Assembly (NCBI GenBank): GCA_016195115.1
Contig: JACQAI010000200.1
Location: 1-7,064 of the forward strand
Direction: 5' to 3'
DNA length: 7,064 nucleotides
From: Pseudomonadota bacterium
GTDB lineage: Bacteria > Pseudomonadota > Alphaproteobacteria > Elsterales > Elsteraceae
Below the pieces are notes generated by a model. That model had not been told where the DNA came from and searched no databases. It saw nothing but the letters and a program-made list of their open reading frames with translations. A program made the position numbers and the translations under genes. Of the stretch, positions 1 through 4,651 are shown one piece after another (position 1 is the first letter of the stretch; every line of letters begins with the position of its first letter).

Positions 1-482
1 AGGGCGTTGCGCAGCGCCACCGACACCGAGCTGCCGACCACGGTCTGGATCACCGAGGTGTCGGTGGTCAGGCGCGCGCCGATCTCGCTGCTGCGCGTCG
101 CGTCGAAGAAGCCGGCGTCGAGCCCGATCACGTGGGCGTAGACGTCGCGGCGCAGGTCGGCGATGGCACGCTCGCCGATCCACGACACCAGATAGAACCG
201 GCAATAGCTCGCGAGCGCGAGCACGGCGACGACGCCGAGCAGGATCAAGACCGCGCGGTCGAGCAGCGCGGCATCGGCGCCGACGAAGCCGCGGTCGATC
301 AGGAAGCGCAGGCCGGCGCCCAGCGCGAGCACGGTCGAGGCCGCGATCAGGAGCGCGATCGCGGCGCCGACGATGCGCCAGCGGTGGGGCGCGACGTAAC
401 GCAGCAGCGGCCGCAGCGCTGCGACGTTGCGACTCTTGGCGCGCTCGAGCGGCGCGTTCGCGGAGGGATCGCGGGCAGCCAT
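1..482 (-). CDS. MsbA-type ABC exporter, N-terminal part (cut by window edge)
   Basis: The reverse strand is open from the window edge to position 482 and encodes about 160 residues of the membrane domain of an exporter that fuses permease and ATPase in one chain. Such proteins act as inner-membrane homodimers that export lipids, drugs or peptides. Visible are a basic cytoplasmic start, a first hydrophobic helix (IVGAAIALLIAASTVLALGA), the following LRFLIDRGF segment, a second helix (AVLILLGVVAVLALAS), and the conserved coupling region with WIGERAIADLRRDVYAHV, GFFD and SSEIGARLTTDTSVIQ. The ATPase half lies outside the window. An in-frame ATG at 498-500 overlaps the -10 box of the best promoter, so I chose the ATG at 480-482, which has GAAGG about 4 nt upstream. 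The gene diverges from rpmE. The substrate cannot be told. The family call is firm and the exact start is moderate. Confidence 0.88.
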   Translation of the reverse strand, partial: MAARDPSANAPLERAKSRNVAALRPLLRYVAPHRWRIVGAAIALLIAASTVLALGAGLRFLIDRGFVGADAALLDRAVLILLGVVAVLALASYCRFYLVSWIGERAIADLRRDVYAHVIGLDAGFFDATRSSEIGARLTTDTSVIQTVVGSSVSVALRNA

Positions 483-498
483 GGGGCCTTCGCCGGCC

Positions 499-528
499 AT
501 ATAGCAACCACGCCCGCCAATCGACAAG
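499..528 (-). promoter_or_regulatory. Promoter for the ABC exporter gene
   Basis: On the reverse strand CTTGTC (523-528) is followed after 18 nt by CTATAT (499-504). This is five of six and six of six matches to the alphaproteobacterial housekeeping consensus CTTGAC-N17-CTATAT, with one extra spacer base. Transcription would begin near 492, giving a leader of about ten bases before the ATG at 482. Confidence 0.6.
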
Positions 529-541
529 CCGGCGGATGGCG

Positions 542-570
542 CTTGCCGGGCGGGGGCGGCTTGGTTATAT
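542..570 (+). promoter_or_regulatory. Promoter for rpmE
   Basis: CTTGCC (542-547), a 17-nt spacer and TTATAT (565-570) closely match the alphaproteobacterial sigma-70-type consensus and point at rpmE. The expected start near 577 gives a leader of about 60 nt. It lies back to back with the ABC exporter promoter, with 13 bases between the two -35 boxes. Confidence 0.6.
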
Positions 571-589
571 GGAGCCCCTCGCGGGCTTG

Positions 590-606
590 GGCCGGGATAC
601 CCGGCC
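590..606 (+). promoter_or_regulatory. Hairpin in the rpmE leader
   Basis: GGCCGGG (590-596) and CCCGGCC (600-606) form a perfect 7-bp stem around an ATA loop, inside the predicted 5' leader of rpmE and 33 nt before its start codon. Autoregulatory leaders of L31 genes are known in other bacterial groups. A regulatory role here is only inferred, and in GC-rich DNA such stems also arise by chance. Confidence 0.35.
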
Positions 607-639
607 GCCACCCCGCGGAGCCCTTGCGGAGCCGCCGTC

Positions 640-870
640 ATGAAGAAGGACATCCACCCGGACTATCACGAGATCACGGTCGTGATGACCGACGGCTCCA
701 GCTACAAGACGCGCTCGACCTACGGCAAGCCGGGCGACACCCTGCGGCTGGAGATCGACTCGAAGTCGCACCCGGCGTGGACCGGTGGCCAGCAGCGCTT
801 GCTCGACTCCGGCGGCATGCTGGCGCGCTTCAACAAGCGCTTCAAGAACCTCGGAATGAAGACGAAGTAG
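640..870 (+). CDS. rpmE: 50S ribosomal protein L31
   Basis: This 76-residue protein is ribosomal protein L31 of the large subunit, located near the central protuberance and involved in bridging the subunits. It shows the family landmarks IHPDYHEITVVMTDG at the start, the RST/GKPGDTL segment, HPAWTGGQQ near residue 46, and the basic end RFNKRFKNLG. It contains no cysteine, so it is the non-zinc (C-minus) form that is usual in Alphaproteobacteria. The ATG at 640 is well placed, with GGAG at 628-631 and an 8-nt gap. It has its own promoter at 542-570 and a leader hairpin, and it faces rcdA across an 84-nt gap filled by a direct repeat. Length and motifs are full, and the identification is secure. 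Confidence 0.97.
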   Translation: MKKDIHPDYHEITVVMTDGSSYKTRSTYGKPGDTLRLEIDSKSHPAWTGGQQRLLDSGGMLARFNKRFKNLGMKTK

Positions 871-939
871 CGGCAGGGGGCGCAGCCCCCGCGAGCGTCA
901 AACAACTCCGCGCGGCAGGGCGCGCAGCCCCCGGGAGCG
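871..939. repeat. 27-nt direct repeat with hairpins between rpmE and rcdA
   Basis: Two copies of a 27-nt unit (871-897 and 913-939) differ at only two positions. The first contains a 6-bp stem, GGGGGC-GCA-GCCCCC (876-890). In the second the stem is reduced to GGGC/GCCC by one of the differences. A third small inverted repeat, GACGC (939-943) with GCGTC (951-955), runs into the end of rcdA. The block sits between converging genes, where it could stop transcription from both sides, although no T-run follows the stems in the plus direction. It may also be a dispersed intergenic repeat of this genome. Confidence 0.65.
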
Positions 940-954
940 ACGCCCAAAAAGCGT

Positions 955-1392
955 CTAGTGCGTGGCTTGGGCGACCAGCGCGTCGAGGCGCTCGACCCGG
1001 GCGTAGAGCTGATAGCTGCGCTCGAGCAGGAGCTCGAGCATCGGCGGCATCGCGATGCCGCCCGCCCTGATGCGCTCGCGGCACACCGCCTGACCGGCCA
1101 GCCGGTGGTCCTCGGCGGCGGCCTCGGCGGCGGTCATCTCGCCGGCGTGGACCGCCTTCTGGATCAGGAGCCAGGCCATGATGTGGGTCAGGCGCGAGGT
1201 CACGCGCAGCGCCTCGCAATTGACCGCCAGCCGGTGGTCGTCCGGCATCGCGCCGCGGTCGGCGGGCTCGCGAAAGCGCATGTAGTCGCGCGTCTCGACC
1301 AGCAGCCGCATCGTTTCGCGGTAGGTGCGGTCGAAGTAAACCGTTGGCCTGTCTAGGCCGATCGGCATCGGCAAGTCGTAAAACCGGGCCAT
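955..1392 (-). CDS. rcdA: RcdA-like regulator of CtrA degradation (DUF1465)
   Basis: This 145-residue soluble protein belongs to the DUF1465/RcdA family. In Caulobacter, RcdA is an adaptor that works with CpdR and PopA to bring the cell-cycle regulator CtrA and other substrates to the ClpXP protease. Family hallmarks are the YFDRTYRETMRLLVETRDYM helix near the start, the RLAVNCEALRVTSRLTHIMAWLL helix in the middle, then QKAVHAGEM, and a final helix LELLLERSYQLYARVERL, together fitting the three-helix-bundle fold. The start at 1392 has GAGGAG 12 nt upstream, a rather long gap, so the start is moderately sure. It converges on rpmE and lies downstream of DUF1192 on the same strand. No CtrA box (TTAA-N7-TTAA) is visible upstream. 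The family is clear; conservation of the Caulobacter role is inferred. Confidence 0.8.
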   Translation of the reverse strand: MARFYDLPMPIGLDRPTVYFDRTYRETMRLLVETRDYMRFREPADRGAMPDDHRLAVNCEALRVTSRLTHIMAWLLIQKAVHAGEMTAAEAAAEDHRLAGQAVCRERIRAGGIAMPPMLELLLERSYQLYARVERLDALVAQATH

Positions 1393-1442
1393 CGCGTCGG
1401 CAATCTCCTCGACCCCTCAACGACGACCGGGATCGAAAAGTC

Positions 1443-1476
1443 CCCGGGGTCACCCCCGGGTTGGGCGGACCCGCCC
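1443..1476. other. Tandem GC hairpins upstream of rcdA (in the 1393-1606 gap)
   Basis: CCCGGGG (1443-1449) pairs with CCCCGGG (1454-1460) around TCAC, and GGGCG (1463-1467) pairs with CGCCC (1472-1476) around GACC. They lie 51-84 nt upstream of the rcdA start, in a 214-nt stretch with no gene. They could end DUF1192 transcription or form part of the rcdA leader. The first contains the 11-mer GGGGTCACCCC, also found upstream of DUF1192. I see no convincing promoter or further gene in this gap. Confidence 0.4.
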
Positions 1477-1606
1477 CCCAAGGAAGACATGGCTGAAATG
1501 GCCGGCCGCTGCAAGCCTGGACGGGTAAAGGCCCGCGCGTCGGCGCCGCGGGCGCGGTTGGCCGGGCCGGCAGGCCGGCGCACGCTTCGGAATCGGTGGT
1601 ATTTTG

Positions 1607-1789
1607 TTACCGCTTGAACAGGGCGTCGGCGCCGCCGCGGATCTTGCGCTTGGCGTCGATCGTCCGACGGGCCCGCGCGATCTCGGTCTCGAGCTCGCCG
1701 ATATAGGCCTCGAGCTCGGCAAGCGCCATGGTCTCGAGGTTCTTGGGCGTCGGCTTTTGGGTCAGGGGCTCGTCCGGTTCCAGGGCCAT
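1607..1789 (-). CDS. DUF1192 family small protein
   Basis: This 60-residue acidic-to-basic protein belongs to DUF1192, a small family of unknown function common in Alphaproteobacteria. It begins MALEPDEPL, has a lysine/proline linker (TQKPTPKNLE), then one amphipathic helix (ALAELEAYIGELETEIARAR) likely to form a coiled coil, and ends in the family's typical ADALFKR. The start at 1789 is chosen because GAGGAA lies 6 nt upstream and the length then matches the family. A longer reading to 1942 would run into the neighbouring oxidoreductase gene. It diverges from the quinone oxidoreductase, an arrangement I recall as common in the class. A weak reverse-strand promoter (TTGCCT, 17 nt, AAATAT) may lie about 40-80 nt upstream. 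Function is unknown. Confidence 0.82.
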   Translation of the reverse strand: MALEPDEPLTQKPTPKNLETMALAELEAYIGELETEIARARRTIDAKRKIRGGADALFKR

Positions 1790-1814
1790 CTCGGGTTCCT
1801 CGGGCGTTTCCCTC

Positions 1815-1825
1815 GGGGTCACCCC
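1815..1825. repeat. GGGGTCACCCC palindrome upstream of DUF1192 (second copy at 1446-1456)
   Basis: An 11-base near-perfect palindrome (two 5-base arms around one C) sits 26 bases upstream of the DUF1192 start and between it and the divergent oxidoreductase. The identical 11-mer occurs 54 bases upstream of rcdA. It might be a regulator binding site shared by the two genes. The evidence is only the repetition and symmetry. Confidence 0.3.
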
Positions 1826-1857
1826 ATATTTCCTCTGGATGGCCGCGGAGGCAACGC

Positions 1858-2741
1858 ATGTTACCCGCCGTACCGGGAACCATGATCGGCAACGAGCCCA
1901 GCGGATCGGCAAGTACCCGCCGCCACGGGGCGCCAGCGACATTCCCGGGCTCGAGGTCGCCGGCGACGTGGTTGGCCTCGGCCGTGACGCCGCGCGCTGG
2001 CGCGCCGGCGATCGGGTGTGCGCCCTGGTGGTCGCCGGCGGCTACGCCGAATATTGCGTCGCGCCCGAGGGCCAGTGCCTGCCGGTGCCCAAGACCTTCG
2101 ATTTCGTCCAGGGCGCGGCGCTGCCCGAAGCCGCGTTCACGGTGTGGGACAACCTGTTCGAGCGCGGCCGCCTCAAGCGCGGCGAGACCGTGCTGATCCA
2201 TGGCGGCGCCTCGGGCGTCGGCACCATGGCGATCCAGATGGCCGCGGTCGCCGGCGCGCGGGTGTTCGCGACCGCCGGCTCGCCCGAGAAGTGCCGGACC
2301 TGCGAGAAGCTCGGCGCCGCCCACGCGATCGACTACCGTACCCAGGATTTCGTCGCCGTGGTCGGCGAGCTGACCGAGGGGCGCGGCGCCGACGTGATCC
2401 TCGACATCGTCGGCGGCGACTATGTCGGGCGCAATCTGATCCTGCTGGCGCTCGATGGCCGACTGATCCAGATCGGCTTCCAGGAGGGCTCGAACCGTAA
2501 GGTCGACCTGCGCCCGATCATGACCAAGCGGCTGACCATGACGGGCTCGACCCTGCGCCCGCGCTCGGTCGCCGACAAGACCAGGATCGCCGACCTGCTG
2601 CGCGAGCACATCTGGCCCAGCCTCGAGACCGGGCGGATCAAACCGGTGATCGCCGCGACCTTTCCGCTGGCCGACGCCTACCGCGCCCACGGCTACCTCG
2701 AATCCGGGGCGCATACCGGGAAAATCGTCCTGGTTCCGTGA
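1858..2741 (+). pseudogene. PIG3-type NAD(P)H quinone oxidoreductase, 5' part missing and out of frame
   Basis: From about 1899 to the stop at 2741 the plus strand encodes roughly 280 residues of a zinc-free medium-chain reductase of the PIG3 quinone oxidoreductase type, which reduces quinones with NAD(P)H in the cytoplasm. Clear marks are GKYPPPRGASDIPGLEVAG, the GGYAEYCVAPEGQCLPVP segment, the Rossmann loop HGGASGVG (about 2198-2222), FATAGSPEKC, and the closing HTGKIVLVP. The natural start appears to be ATG 1858, with GGAG 7 nt upstream, giving MLPAVPGTM, but this frame does not continue into the enzyme. Relative to the family about 118 nt are absent between 1884 and 1899, removing some 40 residues of the GroES-like domain and shifting the frame. 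ATG 1839 is in frame with the rest but has no ribosome site. Possibly a real deletion or an assembly fault. Confidence 0.8.
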
Positions 2742-2766
2742 CTTGGGGCCTGCTATGAGGAGCCCC

Positions 2767-2794
2767 GCCAGCCTAGGCAACCTTAAAGGCTGGC
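2767..2794 (+). terminator. Terminator-like hairpin after the quinone oxidoreductase
   Basis: GCCAGCCT (2767-2774) pairs perfectly with AGGCTGGC (2787-2794), and a small AGG/CCT stem fits inside the loop. It starts 25 nt after the oxidoreductase stop. No T-run follows, so intrinsic termination is unproven. Confidence 0.4.
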
Positions 2795-2809
2795 CCGACG
2801 CACCTATAT
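2782..2809 (+). promoter_or_regulatory. Candidate promoter for trcR
   Basis: CTTAAA (2782-2787), a 16-nt spacer and CTATAT (2804-2809) resemble the alphaproteobacterial consensus, with a perfect -10 and a partial -35. Transcription would start near 2816, about 50 nt before trcR. The -35 lies within the hairpin described at 2767-2794, so if both are real they share bases. Confidence 0.4.
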
Positions 2810-2868
2810 TGGCGGGAATGGACTGTTGCCGGGTGCCCACGGACGGGCCCCCGCATTGGAGACAAATC

Positions 2869-3450
2869 ATGGCGCTTCCCCTGATGCCCAAGGCCACCGC
2901 GGTGTGGCTGGTCGAGAACACCGGGCTGACCTTCGATCAGATCGCCGAGTTCTGCGGCCTGCACGCGCTCGAGGTCCAGGCGATCGCCGACGGCGAGGTC
3001 GCCCAGGGCATCCAGGGGATCGATCCGATCGGCAACGGCCAGCTGAGCCATGAGGAGATCGAGCGCTGCCAGGCCGACCCGGCAGCGCACCTGCAGCTGC
3101 AGAAGTCCGACGTCCCCTTGCCGGTCGCCAAGCCGCGCGGCACCCGCTACACGCCGATCGCCAAGCGCCAGGACAAGCCCGACGGCATCGCCTGGCTGGT
3201 CCGCAACCACCCCGAGCTGACCGACGCGCAGATCTCCAAGCTGCTCGGCACGACCAAGCCGACGATCGCGGCGGTGCGCGACCGCAGCCACTGGAACACC
3301 ACCAACATCCGCGCGCGCAGCCCGGTGGCCCTCGGCCTGTGCAGCCAGACCGACCTCGACGCCGCGCTGGCGCGCGCCCAGCGCAGCGCCGCCAAAGGCG
3401 GCGCGCCGCCGGCACCCGCCGCCCCCGCGCCCGCGGGCAACGAGGCGTAG
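2869..3450 (+). CDS. trcR: Cell-cycle transcriptional regulator TrcR (DUF1013)
   Basis: This 193-residue protein belongs to DUF1013, now generally named TrcR, a conserved alphaproteobacterial nuclear-type regulator associated with cell-cycle transcription. It opens with the family signature MPKATAVWLVENTGLTFDQI. Two related helix-turn-helix-like segments are visible: residues 11-39 (WLVENTG, DQIAEFCGL) and 107-136 (WLVRNHPELT, AQISKLLGTTKPTI). Between them is the basic stretch RGTRYTPIAKRQDKP, and LGLCSQTDLD precedes a low-complexity Ala/Pro tail (residues 173-193). ATG 2869 is chosen because GGAG lies 7 nt upstream and the protein then begins as in relatives; an upstream in-frame extension to 2743 lacks both. 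It follows the quinone oxidoreductase and is trailed after 6 nt by an antitoxin gene. The family is certain; its targets in this organism are unknown. Confidence 0.85.
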   Translation: MALPLMPKATAVWLVENTGLTFDQIAEFCGLHALEVQAIADGEVAQGIQGIDPIGNGQLSHEEIERCQADPAAHLQLQKSDVPLPVAKPRGTRYTPIAKRQDKPDGIAWLVRNHPELTDAQISKLLGTTKPTIAAVRDRSHWNTTNIRARSPVALGLCSQTDLDAALARAQRSAAKGGAPPAPAAPAPAGNEA

Positions 3451-3456
3451 GGCTCA

Positions 3457-3708
3457 ATGAAGAGCGTCAGCGCCCAGGAGCTCGAGCAGAAAATCGGCGA
3501 AGTCCAGGATCTCGCCATGCGAGAGCCGGTCGCAATCGAGCGCGATGGACGTGAGCAGTTCGTTCTCCTGTCCATCGACGAGTACAACCGCCTGTTGACG
3601 GCGCGCAGGTCTTTCGCGGTCGAGGAGCTTCCAGAGTGGATCGTCGAGCGGGTCGCGGCCGCCGAGATGGATCCGCAATTCAAGGACCTCGACCGACTGC
3701 TGGAATGA
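3457..3708 (+). CDS. Phd/YefM-like antitoxin
   Basis: This 83-residue acidic protein has the layout of Phd/YefM antitoxins of type II toxin-antitoxin modules: an N-terminal dimerising DNA-binding domain (SAQELEQKIGEVQDLAMREPVAIERDGREQFVLLSIDEYNRLL, residues about 5-47, given here in pieces: SAQELEQKIG, EPVAIERDG, VLLSIDEYNRLL), and a C-terminal tail (WIVERVAAAEMDPQFKDLDRLLE) that would wrap the toxin. Such proteins neutralise the toxin and repress their own operon. The gene starts 6 nt after the trcR stop with no room for an independent promoter, so it may be read from trcR. The ribosome site is weak (GGG 4 nt upstream of the ATG). The toxin follows 4 nt later. The family is well supported; the true partner is inferred from position. 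Confidence 0.85.
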   Translation: MKSVSAQELEQKIGEVQDLAMREPVAIERDGREQFVLLSIDEYNRLLTARRSFAVEELPEWIVERVAAAEMDPQFKDLDRLLE

Positions 3709-3712
3709 GGCG

Positions 3713-4147
3713 GTGCCCCTCCCAGATCTCGTCCAAGGCCTGGTGGTCAGGTACGAGTATGTTTGGCACCGACGTCACGAGGCGGGAGCAGACACTGCGG
3801 ACAAAGAGCGTCCCGTCTGCGTGACCGTCGCGCTGCGTAAAGCCGACGATCGAGCGCTCGTCGTGCTCCTGCCGATTACCCATTCACCGCCCGCTATCGA
3901 TCAGATCGGCGTCGAGATTCCGCAGCGCGTGAAGCTCCATTTAGGGTTGGACGCCAACCGCTCCTGGGTGATCGTCTCCGAGTGCAACATTGACGGCTGG
4001 CCAAGTCCCGACTTGCGCCAATTGCCGGGCCAACCAGGTCGCTTTCACTACGGACAACTTCCTCCGCGCCTGTTCAGGACAATCCGTGACGCGTTCGTCG
4101 ACAACTATCGAGCTCGTCGGGTCTCGGTCGTCACGCGCAGGCCGTGA
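3713..4147 (+). CDS. PemK/MazF-like toxin
   Basis: This 144-residue protein resembles the PemK-like plasmid-maintenance toxins found on alphaproteobacterial chromosomes, thought to be RNases of the MazF fold. Supporting features are QGLVVRYEYVW at the start, KERPVCVTVAL matching the RP-V strand of MazF/PemK, the VVLLPITHSPP strand and loop, KLHLGLDANRSWVIVSECN, and YGQLPPRLFRTIRDAF near the end. It is longer than classic MazF/PemK (about 110 residues). Translation most likely starts at GTG 3713, 4 nt after the antitoxin stop, with GGA 8 nt upstream; this close coupling is typical of such modules. GC is lower than in neighbouring core genes (38/60 at 3841-3900). It converges with an exported-protein gene 32 nt away. 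RNase activity is inferred from the family; the catalytic residues are not certain from reading alone. Confidence 0.8.
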   Translation: MPLPDLVQGLVVRYEYVWHRRHEAGADTADKERPVCVTVALRKADDRALVVLLPITHSPPAIDQIGVEIPQRVKLHLGLDANRSWVIVSECNIDGWPSPDLRQLPGQPGRFHYGQLPPRLFRTIRDAFVDNYRARRVSVVTRRP

Positions 4148-4179
4148 CTTGTACTGAACCGTGCACGCCTCGTAGTCGG

Positions 4180-4635
4180 CTATCGGTTGGAAAGACTGCG
4201 CAGTTTCGCGAGAAGCTGCTTCACCGGTTGAACCTCGAGGCTGAAAAACATGCGAGATCCGTCTGGCAGGAGAACGAGGCCTCTTTGATCAACAAAGAAC
4301 AAATAGTCGTGACCGGCAAGGAGGCCCAGCGAGCAATTCCCCGGACCCCAAGGCAGGTCGCGCACGGCTCCGTCGGCGGAAGGCTGGCCTTTGAGTATCT
4401 CGATAATGCGATAGCGTCCCTCGATGAAATACGGAATGTCCTTGTATACCGGGTCGTTGTGGCGAACTTCCTCGGTACGGATGAGGGGGGCGAGAAAAAC
4501 CTGCTTCGCTGACGCGAAGAAATTCGCAACGGTCGGCTCAGGCTCATCGGGAGCCCTAGAGCACGCCCCAGCGGGGAACGCGCCGATGAGAACAATCAAA
4601 ACTGCAATGACTAGCTGCTGAAGCGTCACCCGCAT
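4180..4635 (-). CDS. Exported two-cysteine protein, possibly NTR/TIMP-like fold
   Basis: I do not recognise a named family for this 151-residue protein. It has a clear export signal: MRVTLQQ, a hydrophobic core (LVIAVLIVLIGAF), and PAGA before Cys25, so the mature protein would begin at that cysteine. PAGAC is a poor lipobox, so signal peptidase I cleavage is as likely as lipidation. Cys101 (GNCSLGLLAG) is the only other cysteine and could pair with it. A mature N-terminal Cys, a KQVFLAPLI strand, RYRIIEILKG and a later GxCxxGLLAGHDYLFFVD recall small bacterial proteins with an NTR/TIMP-like OB fold, but this is inference. The ATG at 4635 has GTGGAA about 6 nt upstream. It begins 16 nt after the prpE stop on the same strand, so it may be cotranscribed. 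GC is low (30/60 at 4261-4320), suggesting acquired DNA. Confidence 0.72.
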   Translation of the reverse strand: MRVTLQQLVIAVLIVLIGAFPAGACSRAPDEPEPTVANFFASAKQVFLAPLIRTEEVRHNDPVYKDIPYFIEGRYRIIEILKGQPSADGAVRDLPWGPGNCSLGLLAGHDYLFFVDQRGLVLLPDGSRMFFSLEVQPVKQLLAKLRSLSNR

Positions 4636-4651
4636 ATCGCTTCCACCGCTA

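Noticed and set aside
132..1070. A plus-strand open frame of 312 codons over the ABC exporter, rpmE and rcdA
   Set aside because: It covers three well-supported genes in other frames or strands and shows no recognisable domain.
1393..1470. CtrA binding box upstream of rcdA
   Set aside because: No TTAA pair with the needed spacing is present.
1590..1594. A GAATC (CcrM-type GANTC) site near DUF1192 as a cell-cycle methylation switch
   Set aside because: Single five-base site downstream of the gene, not in a promoter; expected by chance.
1353..2921. A long reverse-strand open frame of 522 codons
   Set aside because: It runs antisense to the oxidoreductase and across rcdA and DUF1192 in other frames, has low-complexity Arg/Gly/Ala/Asp content and no family signature; typical of high-GC DNA.
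4144..4512. A plus-strand frame of 122 codons just after the toxin
   Set aside because: It is antisense to the exported-protein gene, which has a signal peptide and a ribosome site; this frame has neither.
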